A stretch of DNA of 64,000 nucleotides from CAYTZH01 sp964442285 (GTDB taxonomy: Bacteria; Myxococcota_A; UBA9160; JAFDET01): the NCBI GenBank assembly GCA_964442285.1, contig CAYTZH010000016.1:1-64000 (forward strand), in the 5' to 3' direction. The notes below the pieces were generated by a model, which had not been told where the DNA came from, ran no database searches, and worked only from the letters and a program-made list of their open reading frames with translations. Shown piece by piece: positions 1-10,006 of the stretch. Position 1 is the first letter of the stretch. Each line of letters begins with the position of its first letter. The translations under genes were made by a program, and so were the position numbers.

Positions 1-913
1 CGAGTTCTTCAACCGCCACGGCTACGTGCCCCTGGGCGCCATCGCCCAGGCCACCGAGCGGGTGCTCCTCGGCACGGGCATCGCCAATGCCTTCACCCGC
101 ACGCCGCTGCTCCACGCCAGCGCGGCCATGGACCTCGACGAGCTCAGCGACGGGCGCATGGTGCTGGGCCTCGGCACGGCCACGCGGCGCATGAACCAGG
201 ACTGGTACGGCGTCCCCTTCGAGCGTCCCGCCGCGCGCATGACCGAGCTCGTGCGGCTGCTGCGGGCCGCCATCGCCGCCCAGAAGGGGCTCGGCTTCCA
301 GTGGGAGGGCGAGTTCTGGCAGCTCCACGTGCCCATGTACCAGCGCCCCGCCGCCCCGCGCACGGAGATCCCCATCTGGGTCGCGGCGGTGAACCGGGGC
401 ATGATCGGCGCCGCCGGGCGCGTGGCCGACGGCCTGGTGGGACACCCGATCGCGACGCGTCGCTGGCACCGGGAGGTGACGCTGCCGGGCCTGCGCGAGG
501 CCGAGGGCAAGGCCGAGCGGCCGGCGGGTGCGTGTCGGCTGCTGCCCTACGTGGTGACCTCCATCGCCGACGACCGCGAGCAGGCGATCCGCGACGCCAA
601 GAGCCAGATCGGCTTCTACTACACCACGCCCCTCTACCACTCGATCCTCGAGCTGCACGGCTGCAAGGACGTGGGCGACGCCTGCCGCGCCGCCTTCCGC
701 AAGGGCGACCTCGCGGGCCTGGCCGACGCGGTGCCCGACGACCTGGTCGACGAGATCGCCGTGGCGTGTACGCCCGACGAGGTCCGCGACCGCCTGGCCC
801 AGTGGGGCGACCTCACCGACCTGCCCCTGCTCTACGCGCCCACCTTCCTGGTCCCCGGCGAGCGCATCCGAGACAACCTCGCCGCCATCCTCGACATCTT
901 CGGCCCCGCGTGA
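1..913 (+). CDS. LLM-class flavin-dependent oxidoreductase, 5' end outside the window
   Basis: The frame is open from the first bases of the window, so the true N-terminus lies upstream; about 303 residues are visible and the stop is TGA at 911-913. The protein has the bacterial luciferase-like (F420/FMN) barrel pattern: an 'LGTGI' strand, 'DLDELSDGRMVLGLGTA' and the later 'IPIWVAAVN' strand followed by 'AGRVADGLVGHP'. Members reduce or oxidise small substrates with F420H2 or FMNH2. The substrate cannot be read from the sequence. The stop overlaps the GTG start of the next gene (GTGA), so the two are probably co-translated. Position at the head of the lipid cluster suggests a redox step on a lipid intermediate (inference). 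Confidence 0.85.
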   Translation, partial: EFFNRHGYVPLGAIAQATERVLLGTGIANAFTRTPLLHASAAMDLDELSDGRMVLGLGTATRRMNQDWYGVPFERPAARMTELVRLLRAAIAAQKGLGFQWEGEFWQLHVPMYQRPAAPRTEIPIWVAAVNRGMIGAAGRVADGLVGHPIATRRWHREVTLPGLREAEGKAERPAGACRLLPYVVTSIADDREQAIRDAKSQIGFYYTTPLYHSILELHGCKDVGDACRAAFRKGDLAGLADAVPDDLVDEIAVACTPDEVRDRLAQWGDLTDLPLLYAPTFLVPGERIRDNLAAILDIFGPA

Positions 914-1605
914 GCGACGCGCCCGACGACGACCGCATCCTCACCCACTGGGACGCCTCCGCCCGCGAGGCCACCAGTGAGGCCTGGGCCCAGAAGCGGC
1001 GCCTGGCCGACGCCATGCGCCGGGTGATGAGCCTGCTGGTGCGCAGCGACGCCCCGGCCGACGAGCTGGCCGTGGCCGCCGACCGCCTGGAGCAGTACGG
1101 CGACCACCTGGCCACCCACCGCCAGCGGGTGCGCTACGTGGGCTTCGCCGAGACCGCCAACGCCGGCGAGGTGGGCGCGTTCTTCGACATGAGCCCCGTC
1201 ATCGGCCTGGCCAATCCCATCGCGCCGCCCCTGCGCCTGGAGGCCCACGAGGGCGGCGCGCGCGGCTTCGCGAACTTCGGCAACGCCTACGAGGGCCCGC
1301 CGGGCTGCGTGCACGGGGGCTGGGTGGCGGCGGCCTTCGACGAGCTGCTGGGGTTCGTGCAGTCCAAGGCCGGGGCGCCGGGGATGACCGGGACGCTCAC
1401 GGTCCGCTACCGCTCGCCCACGCCCCTGGAGACGGACCTGAAGTTCGAGGCGCGGGTGACCGGGCGGGAGGGGCGCAAGACCTTCACCACCGGCGAGCTC
1501 TACGCGGGCGAGCGCCTCTGCGCCGAGGCCGAAGCCATCTTCGTCGCGATCCAGTTCGACAAGATGGTGGGCCTGCTCGAGGAGCGGACCCGGCGCGGGA
1601 CCTGA
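910..1605 (+). CDS. Hotdog-fold thioesterase (PaaI/THEM4-like)
   Basis: 231 residues from a GTG that overlaps the preceding stop. The C-terminal two thirds form a 4HBT hotdog domain with the diagnostic 'GCVHGGWVAAAFDELLG' segment, in which the glycine-histidine turn and the acidic residue on the central helix form the usual catalytic region. An N-terminal helical extension of about 75 residues ('EAWAQKRRLADAMRRVMSLL') precedes it, as in THEM4-like acyl-CoA thioesterases. It probably hydrolyses an acyl-CoA in the cytoplasm, recovering CoA during lipid breakdown. A longer frame upstream is only overlap with the oxidoreductase gene. Acyl chain specificity is unknown. Confidence 0.82.
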   Translation: MSDAPDDDRILTHWDASAREATSEAWAQKRRLADAMRRVMSLLVRSDAPADELAVAADRLEQYGDHLATHRQRVRYVGFAETANAGEVGAFFDMSPVIGLANPIAPPLRLEAHEGGARGFANFGNAYEGPPGCVHGGWVAAAFDELLGFVQSKAGAPGMTGTLTVRYRSPTPLETDLKFEARVTGREGRKTFTTGELYAGERLCAEAEAIFVAIQFDKMVGLLEERTRRGT

Positions 1606-1634
1606 GCCGGGATTCGCCGGGCTCCGCGGGGCCC

Positions 1635-1675
1635 AGCCCATGGGGGGTCTGCAACCCCTTGCCCTGGCATGGGCT
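1635..1675. other. Nested inverted repeats in the thioesterase-TetR gap
   Basis: Outer 8-base arms AGCCCATG (1635-1642) and CATGGGCT (1668-1675) enclose a smaller GGGGT/ACCCC stem with loop CTGCA. It lies after the thioesterase stop and just before the TetR operator. It could be a transcript-end structure for the upstream pair; there is no T-run, so this is a weak call. Confidence 0.3.
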
Positions 1676-1683
1676 TTCGTGGT

Positions 1684-1699
1684 AAACGAACGTTCGTTT
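1684..1699. promoter_or_regulatory. Perfect 16-bp palindrome, probable TetR operator
   Basis: AAACGAACGTTCGTTT reads identically on both strands and ends 15 bases before the ATG of the TetR gene. Such palindromes immediately ahead of a tetR gene are the usual autoregulatory operators, and this sequence type is common for regulators of lipid or xenobiotic catabolism. It could control the regulator and the DUF35/thiolase genes behind it. Confidence 0.7.
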
Positions 1700-1714
1700 G
1701 GAAGGCACCCCCGG

Positions 1715-2350
1715 ATGCACGCCACGGCCCCCACCGCTTCCGGCGACGCCCGCCGCACCGCCGATCGGATCCTCGACGAGGCCGAGGCGCTGTTCGCCGA
1801 GCGCGGCTTCGCCGCCACCGCGGTGCGCGACATCGCGGCCCGGGCCGGCGTCAACCCGGCCAGCCTCTACAACCACTTCGAGGGCAAGCAGGGTCTCTAC
1901 GAGGCGGTGCTCGAGCGGGGCCTGCGGCCGGTCTACGAGATCCTCGAGCGGGTCGCCCGCAACCCCGACGCCGACGTGCTGCGGGAGCTGATCGAGTACT
2001 TCTCCGAGGCCCGCAACGTGGCGCGCCTGGTCCAGCACGAGGCGCTCTCGGGGGCGGACTCGCTCTCGGAGGTGGCCGGGCGCTGGCTGCGGCCCCTCTA
2101 CACCCGCGCCCTGGCCGGCCTGGAGTACAGCCCGGCCCGCGGCGACTGGAGCAGCGAGGAGCTGCCCCTGCTGCTCCTCACCTACCACCACCTGATCTTC
2201 GGCCACTTCGCGACCGCCGGCGCCCTCGGCGAGGCCCTGGGCGAGGACCTGTCCTCCCCCGACGCCGTGGAGCGTCAGGTCCGCTTCATCGAGAAGGTGA
2301 CCGAACGCCTGCTCGGCATTCCCGAGGAGCGCCGTGTCCGCGAGGAGTAG
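1715..2350 (+). CDS. TetR/AcrR-family transcriptional regulator
   Basis: 211 residues starting at the ATG at 1715 ('MHATAPTAS'); an earlier in-frame start at 1640 would run through the operator palindrome and is rejected. Residues about 14-60 are the TetR helix-turn-helix: 'ADRILDEAEALFAERGFAATAVRDIAARAGVNPASLYNHFEGKQGLYEAVL'. The C-terminal domain is an all-helical ligand-binding region with no recognisable specificity. The gene leads into the DUF35/thiolase/acyl-CoA synthetase/P450 run on the same strand with a 29-base gap, so it is the likely repressor of that operon and of itself, released by an acyl-CoA or lipid ligand (inference). Confidence 0.88.
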   Translation: MHATAPTASGDARRTADRILDEAEALFAERGFAATAVRDIAARAGVNPASLYNHFEGKQGLYEAVLERGLRPVYEILERVARNPDADVLRELIEYFSEARNVARLVQHEALSGADSLSEVAGRWLRPLYTRALAGLEYSPARGDWSSEELPLLLLTYHHLIFGHFATAGALGEALGEDLSSPDAVERQVRFIEKVTERLLGIPEERRVREE

Positions 2351-2379
2351 AACGTGAGCCCGCTGCTAGGAGTCCGATC

Positions 2380-2829
2380 GTGAGCGAAGCCGACATCCTC
2401 TCCGCCCCCCACGCGCTCGAGTACACCTATCGCCGCAGCCTCGGCGAGATGCTCTCGCGCTTCTTCACCGGCCTGCGCGACCGCCGCATCGTGGGCTCGC
2501 GCACCGCGAGCGGACGCGTCCTGGTGCCGCCGGCCGAGTACGACCCGGAGACCGGCGATGCCGTCACGGAGACCGTGGACGTGGGCGACGCCGGCGTGGT
2601 CCGCACCTGGGCCTGGGTGCACGAGCCCCGCAAGCAGCATCCCCTGGATCATCCCTTCGCCTTCGCCCTGGTCCAGCTCGACGGGGCCGACACCTGCCTG
2701 CTCCACGTAGTGGACGCCGGCGACGCCGACCGCATGCGCACCGGCATGCGCGTGCGGGCGCGCTGGGCCGATGCGCCCAGCGGCAGCATCCGCGACCTGG
2801 CCTGCTTCGTTCCGGAGGAGAGCGCGTGA
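2380..2829 (+). CDS. DUF35/OB-fold protein lacking the zinc-ribbon cysteines
   Basis: 149 residues from a GTG preceded by the ribosome site AGGAGT at 2369-2374. It shares the opening 'LEYTY', the OB-fold region and overall length with the DUF35 protein that follows, but the segment that normally holds the four zinc cysteines reads 'RIVGSRTASGRVLVPPAEYDPETGD' in pieces without any cysteine. DUF35 proteins bind SCP2-type thiolases and acyl-CoA substrates; this copy may be a structural or substrate-channel partner without metal. It overlaps the next gene by four bases (GTGA). Assignment rests on similarity to its neighbour and on gene context. Confidence 0.75.
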   Translation: MSEADILSAPHALEYTYRRSLGEMLSRFFTGLRDRRIVGSRTASGRVLVPPAEYDPETGDAVTETVDVGDAGVVRTWAWVHEPRKQHPLDHPFAFALVQLDGADTCLLHVVDAGDADRMRTGMRVRARWADAPSGSIRDLACFVPEESA

Positions 2830-3323
2830 GCGACGAGACCGAGCCCATCAAGATGATCGAGACGCCCACGCGACTCGAGTACACCTACACGCCCGGGCGC
2901 GCGACGACGCGCTACCTCTGTGCGATCGCCGAGAAGCGGCTGCTCGGGCAGCGCTGCCCCGGCTGCGGGCGGGTCTACGTGCCGTCGCGCGGCGCCTGCG
3001 CCCGCTGCGGCCTGCCCACCGAGGAGGAGGTCGACGTGGCCGACAAGGGCACCGTCGTCTCCTTCACCCTGGTGCGGGTGCCGTCGGCGAGCATCGACCT
3101 GGAGCTCCCCTACGCCACCGCGGCGGTGCTGCTGGACGGGGCCGACATCACGTTCACCGCGCTGCTCAGCGAGGTCCCGATCGAGGAGATCCGGGCCGGG
3201 ATGCGGGTGCAGGCGGTGTGGGTCCCCGACGCCGAGCTCTCCATCAGCGCCAAGAACATCAAGTGGTTCCGACCCATCGACGAGCCGGACGTGCCGTTCG
3301 AGCAGTTCCAGGAGCACCTCTAG
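2826..3323 (+). CDS. DUF35 (zinc-ribbon + OB-fold) acyl-CoA-binding protein
   Basis: 165 residues. An N-terminal helix is followed by a rubredoxin-like zinc ribbon with cysteines at about residues 44, 47, 58 and 61 ('CPGC' ... 'CARC') and a C-terminal OB-fold ('GTVVSFTLVRVP' ... 'GMRVQAVW'). In this family the ribbon and OB-fold dock onto a thiolase-like partner; the ChsH2 DUF35 domain with Ltp2 is the known example of a retro-aldolase in cholesterol side-chain loss. The start overlaps the upstream stop, and two thiolase-fold genes follow at once, which supports the same kind of complex here. Confidence 0.88.
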   Translation: MSDETEPIKMIETPTRLEYTYTPGRATTRYLCAIAEKRLLGQRCPGCGRVYVPSRGACARCGLPTEEEVDVADKGTVVSFTLVRVPSASIDLELPYATAAVLLDGADITFTALLSEVPIEEIRAGMRVQAVWVPDAELSISAKNIKWFRPIDEPDVPFEQFQEHL

Positions 3324-3325
3324 CC

Positions 3326-4380
3326 ATGCGCGACGTCGCGATCGTCTCGTACGCCCAGACCCGGTACGTGGCCAGCCAGAAGGAGGCCAACGAGGTCGAG
3401 ATGCTGATCCCGGTGCTGGCCGAGGCCGTGGAGAAGTCGGGGATCCCGCGCAAGGAGATCGGCTTCACCTGCTCCGGCAGCTCCGACTACCTGGCCGGGC
3501 AGTCCTTCGCCTTCGTGTCGGCGGTGGACGCCCTCGGCGCCTGGCCGCCGATCCGCGAGTCCCACGTGGAGATGGACGGCGCCTGGGCCCTCTACGAGGC
3601 CTGGGTCAAGATCCAGACCGGCGAGGTGGACACGGCCCTGGTCTTCAGCTTCGGCCGCGCCTCCATGGGCGATCCGGACTCCACCCTGGTCATGCAGCTC
3701 GACCCGTACACCCTGGCGCCCCTGCACCCCGACTGGATCAGCCTGGCCGCCCTGCAGGCCCGGGCCCTGCTCGACGCGGGCCTGTCCACCGAGCGGGAGT
3801 GGGCGGAGCTCGTGGCCCGGAGCCGGCGCGATGCCCAGGCCAACCCGGACGCGCTGGTGTCGGGCGCCTACGACCCGGACAAGCTGCTCGAGGATCCCTA
3901 CGCGGTGTCGCCCCTGCGGACCCACGCGTGCCCGCCCGTGACCGACGGCTGCGCCGCCATGCTGATCGCGGCGGACGATACCGCCCGGCGGGTGTGCGAG
4001 AACCCGGTCTGGATTCGCGGCCTCGAGCACCGTCTCGACCCGCACCAGCCGGGTCTTCGCGATCTCACCCGCGCCCCGTCGGCGGAGCTGGCGGCGGAGA
4101 GGGCCGGCGTCCAGAACGGGCCGGTGGACGTGGTCGAGCTCCACGCGCCCTTCGCGCCCCAGGAGGTGATCCTGCGCCAGGCACTGAAGATCGGGCCGGA
4201 CACAAGGGTCAACCCGTCGGGCGGCTGCGCGGCCGCCAATCCCATCATGGTGGCGGGGCTCGCCCGCATCGGCGAGGCAGCCCGGCAGCTCTGGAAGACC
4301 CCCGCACGGCGCGCGGTGGGCCACGCTACCCAGGGGCCGTGCCTGCAGCAGAATCTCGTCTGCGTCCTGGAGGTCGAGTG

Positions 4381-4381
<1 letters not shown>
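3326..4381 (+). CDS. Thiolase-fold (SCP2/Ltp-type) protein without nucleophilic Cys
   Basis: 351 residues from the ATG two bases after the DUF35 stop. Overall it follows the SCP2-thiolase/lipid-transfer protein plan, with the C-terminal glycine turn 'NPSGGCAAANPIMVAGLARIGEAARQL'. At the position of the thiolase nucleophile (about residue 85) it reads 'VEMDGAWAL', with glycine instead of cysteine, and the catalytic histidine of the 'GHP' motif is replaced by Asn-Pro. Thiolytic cleavage by the classical route is therefore unlikely; a retro-aldol role with DUF35, as for Ltp2, is the best guess. Stop and next start share TGATG. Confidence 0.82.
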
Positions 4382-5535
<1,154 letters not shown>

Positions 5536-5544
5536 GAGCGCCCC

Positions 5545-7152
5545 GTGCACTACAACTTCGCCGACCTCTTCGAATCCGTCGTCGACGCGGTTCCCGATCG
5601 CGAGGCCCTGGTCTGCGGCCATCGCCGCCTGAGCTACCGCCAGCTCGACGAGCGGGCCAACCGCCTGGGGCATGCGCTGGCGTCCCGCGGCATCGGGCCG
5701 GGCGACCACCTGGGCTGCTACCTGCGCAACGGCACCGAGTACCTGGAGACGGTGCTCGCCTGCCTGAAGATCCGCGCGGTCCCCATCAACATCAACTTCC
5801 GCTACGTGGCGGACGAGCTCCGCTACCTCTTCTGCGATGCGGACCTGAAGGGCCTCGTCTACCACCGCTCCTTCGCGCCGCAGGTGGCGGCGGTGCGGTC
5901 GGCCCTGCGGGCGGACGAGGCCGTGCTGGCGGTGGAGGACGGCGACGAGGGTCCGATCGAGGGCGAGCCCTACGAGAAGGTCCTGGCCGAGAGCACGCCC
6001 GCGCGCGGCTTCCCCGAGCGCTCGCCCGACGACCAGTACATCATCTACACCGGCGGCACGACGGGCATGCCCAAGGGCGTGATGTGGCGCCAGGAGGACC
6101 TCTTCTTCGCCGGCATGGGGGGCGGCAACCCCGCCGGCGAGCCGGTGCAGCGTCCGGAGCAGGTGGCGGACCAGGCCCGGGTCTCGCCCGGATTCCCGAT
6201 GATGGCCGCGGCGCCCCTCATCCACGGCGCCGCCCAGCTCGCCAGCTTCATCGCCTTCTGGATGGGGAACAAGGTGGTGCTGGCGCCCCATTTCCGGCCC
6301 GAGGAGGTGTGGGCCCTGGTGGAGCGGGAGAAGATCTTCACCCTCAGCCTGGTGGGCGACGCCATGGCGCGTCCCCTGGCGGAGGCCCTCGACCGCGGCA
6401 GCTACGACGTGTCGTCGCTCATCGCCATGGGCTCCGCGGGGGCCATCCTGTCGGATGCCATCAAGGACCAGCTCCGCAAGCACGTTCCCAACCTGATCAT
6501 CACCGACGCCTGGGGCGCCTCGGAGACCGGCTACCAGGGCAGCGCCGCGCCGGACTCGTCGCCCGACAAGGGCCTGCGCTTCCTGATGAACGAGCGCAAC
6601 ACCGTCCTCGACGAGAACCAGCGCCCCGTGGAGCCGGGCTCAGGTGTGGTGGGTCACCTGGCCCAGCGCGGGCGCATCCCGCTCGGCTACTACGGGGATC
6701 CGGAGAAGACCGCCAAGACCTTCGTGGAGGTGGACGGCGAGCGCTGGGTGGTGCCCGGCGACCTGGCCACGGTGGAGGCCGACGGGGTCATCCGGGTCTT
6801 CGGGCGGGGCTCGGTCTGCATCAACTCCGGCGGCGAGAAGATCTTCCCCGAGGAGGTGGAGGCGGCCCTCAAGGCCCATCCCGACGTGTTCGATGCGGTG
6901 GTGGTGGGCGTCCCCGACGAGCGCTGGGGCAGCCGCGTGGCGGCGGTGGTCCAGCCCCGCAGCGGCCACACGCCCAGCTTCGTCGCCCTGGACCAGCACT
7001 GCCGCTCCCGGATCGCGGGCTACAAGGTCCCCCGGGAGCTGCACCTGGTGGACGAGATGCGCCGCTCGCCGAGCGGCAAGGCCGACTACCCCTGGGCCCG
7101 GAAGCTGGCGGAGGCCGGCGCGCACCGGGCCCAGCAGGAGGACCCCGCGTGA
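5545..7152 (+). CDS. Acyl-CoA synthetase (AMP-forming, FadD19-like)
   Basis: 535 residues from a GTG with AGGAGCG upstream (5534-5540). It is an ANL-superfamily adenylate-forming enzyme: the P-loop-like 'YTGGTTGMPKGVMWR' at about residue 168, the 'GASETGYQ' motif and the C-terminal 'SPSGKADYPWA' lysine. It activates a carboxylic acid to its CoA thioester with ATP. The 'GGTTGMPKGVMWR' form and the 'INFRYVADELRYLF' segment match the group containing mycobacterial FadD19/FadD17, which act on C-24-branched sterol side chains and other branched acids. The operon context with P450 and thiolase-fold genes fits; exact substrate is inferred. Confidence 0.88.
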   Translation: MHYNFADLFESVVDAVPDREALVCGHRRLSYRQLDERANRLGHALASRGIGPGDHLGCYLRNGTEYLETVLACLKIRAVPININFRYVADELRYLFCDADLKGLVYHRSFAPQVAAVRSALRADEAVLAVEDGDEGPIEGEPYEKVLAESTPARGFPERSPDDQYIIYTGGTTGMPKGVMWRQEDLFFAGMGGGNPAGEPVQRPEQVADQARVSPGFPMMAAAPLIHGAAQLASFIAFWMGNKVVLAPHFRPEEVWALVEREKIFTLSLVGDAMARPLAEALDRGSYDVSSLIAMGSAGAILSDAIKDQLRKHVPNLIITDAWGASETGYQGSAAPDSSPDKGLRFLMNERNTVLDENQRPVEPGSGVVGHLAQRGRIPLGYYGDPEKTAKTFVEVDGERWVVPGDLATVEADGVIRVFGRGSVCINSGGEKIFPEEVEAALKAHPDVFDAVVVGVPDERWGSRVAAVVQPRSGHTPSFVALDQHCRSRIAGYKVPRELHLVDEMRRSPSGKADYPWARKLAEAGAHRAQQEDPA

Positions 7153-8393
7153 AGCTCCACGACGTCGACCTCTCCGACCCGGACGCCTTCAACGACGGCT
7201 TCCCCCACGAGTACTTCACCTTCCTGCGCCGCGAGCACCCGGTGGTCTGGCACCCGGAGACCGCCGGCACCTCGCGGCAGGGAAGCGCGGGGCCCGGCTT
7301 CTACGCGGTCACGCGCCACGCCGACGTCATCCAGGTCTCGAAGAACCCGCAGCTCTTCTCGTCCTGGCTCGGGGGCACCAACATCCCCGACGCCGACGAG
7401 GAGCAGCTCAACGGGCTGCGCCTGATCATGCTCAACATGGACCCGCCCCAGCACGTGAAGTTCCGGCGGCTCGTTCGCAGCGGCTTCACGCCCAAGAAGA
7501 TCGCGCAGCTGCGCCAGGACGTGCGCGCCCTGGCGGCCCACATCGTCGGCAAGGTGGCGGACCGCGGCACGTGCGACTTCGTGGAGGACCTGGCCTGCGA
7601 GCTGCCGCTGCAGGTGCTGGCCGAGCTGCTGGGGATTCCCCAGCAGGACCGCTTCAAGGTCTTCGACTGGAGCAACCAGCTCATCGGCTTCGACGACCCG
7701 GAGTTCCAGACCAGCCCTGAGCAGGGAAAGCTCGCCTCGGCCCAGATGTGGGCCTACGCCAACGAGCTGGCCCAGGACCGGATCCGCAATCCCCAGGACG
7801 ACCTGGTGAGCAAGCTGATCCGCGGCGAGGTGGACGGCGAGCGCCTGACCGAGATGGAGTTCGACTCGTTCTTCCTGCTGCTGGCCGTCGCGGGAAACGA
7901 GACGACCCGCAACCTCACGACCCAGGGCATGCTGGCGCTCTTCGAGCACCCCGATCAGTACGAGCGCCTGAAGAACGACCTGTCGCTCATGCCCACGGCG
8001 GTGGAGGAGATGCTGCGCTGGTCGCCGGCCGTGATCTACTTCCGGCGCACGGTCACCGAGGACACGGAGCTCGGCGGTGTCCCGCTCAAGCGCGGCGACA
8101 AGGTCGCCGTCTACTACCCGTCGGCCAACCGCGACGAGTCGGTCTTCGAGGACCCCTTCCGCTTCGACGTGGGCCGCAAGCCCAACCCGCACCTGGCCTT
8201 CGGGATCGGCGAGCACTTCTGCCTGGGCTCGCACCTGGCCCGCATGGAGCTGCAGCTGATCTTCCAGGAGATCCTGACCCGGCTGCCCGACATGCGCCTC
8301 GATGGCCCCGTGCGCCGGCTGCGCTCCAACTTCATCGACGGCATCAAGGAGATGCCCGTCCGCTTCACCCCCGAGCCCGCCAGGGCCGCCTGA
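7149..8393 (+). CDS. Cytochrome P450 (CYP125/CYP142-like)
   Basis: 414 residues from a GTG overlapping the previous stop (GTGA). Visible P450 signatures: the I-helix 'AGNETTRN' at about residue 248, the E-x-x-R helix in 'EEMLRWSP' (about 286), and the haem loop 'FGIGEHFCLGSHLARMEL' with the proximal cysteine near residue 358. The 'AGNETTRN' helix, 'SANRDE' stretch and closing 'FIDGIKEMPVRF' resemble the CYP125/CYP142 families that hydroxylate the terminal carbon of the cholesterol side chain. It is soluble, with no membrane anchor. It needs a ferredoxin and reductase; candidates are at 50926-51120 and 10007-11080. Confidence 0.9.
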   Translation: MKLHDVDLSDPDAFNDGFPHEYFTFLRREHPVVWHPETAGTSRQGSAGPGFYAVTRHADVIQVSKNPQLFSSWLGGTNIPDADEEQLNGLRLIMLNMDPPQHVKFRRLVRSGFTPKKIAQLRQDVRALAAHIVGKVADRGTCDFVEDLACELPLQVLAELLGIPQQDRFKVFDWSNQLIGFDDPEFQTSPEQGKLASAQMWAYANELAQDRIRNPQDDLVSKLIRGEVDGERLTEMEFDSFFLLLAVAGNETTRNLTTQGMLALFEHPDQYERLKNDLSLMPTAVEEMLRWSPAVIYFRRTVTEDTELGGVPLKRGDKVAVYYPSANRDESVFEDPFRFDVGRKPNPHLAFGIGEHFCLGSHLARMELQLIFQEILTRLPDMRLDGPVRRLRSNFIDGIKEMPVRFTPEPARAA

Positions 8394-8414
8394 CCCGACG
8401 GAGACCCTCCCACG

Positions 8415-9965
8415 ATGGCCGAGCAGGGATTCTGGAACTACGCGCAGAAGGACCCGTCCAAGCTGGCGCTGGTCGACCCCGGGGAGCGGCGCTGGACCCG
8501 GGGCGAGCTGCTGGCCCAGAGCAACCGGATCGCCCACGGGCTGCGGGCCCTGGGGCTCGGCCACGGCGACTGCGTGGCCGTGGTGCTGCCCAACTGCGCC
8601 GAGTTCTTCCAGATCTACCTGGCGGTGACCCAGGTGGGCATGTACCTGACGCCCATCAACAACCACCTCACCGGCCCGGAGATCGCCTACATCGTGAAGG
8701 ACAGCGGCGCCAAGGTGTTCGTCGGCGCCGAGGCCTTCGCCGACGCCTGCCGCGCCGCCGCCGCGGAGATCGACCTGCCCGACACCCACCGCTTCTGCGC
8801 GGGCGATCTCGAGGGATTCCGTCCCCTGGCGGCCCTCAGCGAGGGTCGGTCCGACGCGCTCCCGGACGACCGCAAGGCCGGCACGGTGATGAACTACACC
8901 TCGGGCACCACCGGCAAGCCGAAGGGGGTGCGGCGGCCGCTGCCGGACCTCCCGCCCGACGTGGTCTTCGCCCTGATGACGGGCTTCCTGGCCATGTTCG
9001 ACCTGCAGCCGGAGGACGACAACGTCCACATCTGCGGCTCGCCCCTCTACCACACGGCCGTGCTGGTCTTCTCGGGATCCGCCCTGCACATGGGGCATGC
9101 CGTGGTGCTCATGGAGAAGTGGCGCCCCGAGGAGATGCTGCGGCTGATCGAGACGTACAGGGTCACTCACAGCCACATGGTGCCCACCCAGTTCCACCGG
9201 CTGCTGGCGCTGCCCGAGGAGGTCCGCAAGCGCTACGACGTCTCGTCCCTGCGGGCCATGGTGCACGCCGCGGCGCCGTGTCCGGTGGAGACCAAGTGGA
9301 AGATGCTCGACTGGTGGGGCGACGCCATCTACGAGTACTACGCGGCCACCGAGGGCGGCGGCACCCTCTGCAAGCCCCAGGAGTGGCGCAAGCATCCCGG
9401 CACCGTCGGCACCGCGTGGCCCAATGCCGACGTCAAGATCTACGACGACCAGGGCGTCGAGCTCGGGCCGAACCAGATCGGCACGGTCTACATGCGCCTC
9501 GGCCAGGCGGACTTCGAGTACAAGGACGACGCCAAGAAGACCCGCGACAACCGCATCGGCAACTACTTCACCGTCGGCGACATCGGCGAGCTGAACGAGG
9601 AGGGCTACCTCTTCCTGCGCGACCGCAAGAACGACATGATCATCTCCGGCGGCGCCAACCTCTACCCCGCCGAGATCGAGGCCGAGATGATCCAGTGCCC
9701 CCAGGTGGGCGACGTGGCGGTTTTCGGCATCCCCAACGACGACTGGGGCGAGGAGGTGAAGGCCGTGGTCGAGCCCGCCGACGGGGTCGCGGCGGACGAC
9801 GCCACGCGGGAGGCGATCTTCACCTTCCTGGAGCCGCGGCTGGCCAGGATGAAGACGCCCCGCAGCATCGACTTCATCCAGGAGATGCCGCGGGACCCGA
9901 ACGGCAAGCTCTACAAGCGCAAGCTGCGCGACCCCTACTGGGAGGGGAAGGACCGCCAGATCTAG
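8415..9965 (+). CDS. Acyl-CoA synthetase (AMP-forming)
   Basis: 516 residues starting at an ATG, 21 bases after the P450. ANL-superfamily motifs are clear: 'YTSGTTGKPKGV' at about residue 160, 'YYAATEGGG' and the C-terminal 'DPNGKLYKRKL' catalytic lysine region. It makes acyl-CoA or acyl-adenylate from a fatty or isoprenoid acid. It differs from the synthetase at 5545 in length and motif details, so it probably handles a different acid or a later intermediate in the same pathway. It is the last gene of the tightly spaced run; the reductase gene follows after 41 bases with its own promoter-like hexamer. Confidence 0.88.
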   Translation: MAEQGFWNYAQKDPSKLALVDPGERRWTRGELLAQSNRIAHGLRALGLGHGDCVAVVLPNCAEFFQIYLAVTQVGMYLTPINNHLTGPEIAYIVKDSGAKVFVGAEAFADACRAAAAEIDLPDTHRFCAGDLEGFRPLAALSEGRSDALPDDRKAGTVMNYTSGTTGKPKGVRRPLPDLPPDVVFALMTGFLAMFDLQPEDDNVHICGSPLYHTAVLVFSGSALHMGHAVVLMEKWRPEEMLRLIETYRVTHSHMVPTQFHRLLALPEEVRKRYDVSSLRAMVHAAAPCPVETKWKMLDWWGDAIYEYYAATEGGGTLCKPQEWRKHPGTVGTAWPNADVKIYDDQGVELGPNQIGTVYMRLGQADFEYKDDAKKTRDNRIGNYFTVGDIGELNEEGYLFLRDRKNDMIISGGANLYPAEIEAEMIQCPQVGDVAVFGIPNDDWGEEVKAVVEPADGVAADDATREAIFTFLEPRLARMKTPRSIDFIQEMPRDPNGKLYKRKLRDPYWEGKDRQI

Positions 9966-9991
9966 GCGTGGCCCCCGGCGTTCGTGCCGAC

Positions 9992-9997
9992 TAGACT
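9992..9997 (+). promoter_or_regulatory. TAGACT, candidate -10 element of the reductase gene
   Basis: The hexamer fits TANNNT and lies 9 bases before the GTG at 10007. With initiation about seven bases downstream, the transcript would begin at or next to the start codon, giving a leaderless mRNA. No Shine-Dalgarno sequence is visible. Confidence 0.45.
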
Positions 9998-10006
9998 CCT
10001 CGCCCC

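Noticed and set aside
1640..1714. Upstream start for the first TetR gene
   Set aside because: It would translate the perfect operator palindrome and add 25 residues not expected in the family; the ATG at 1715 is better.
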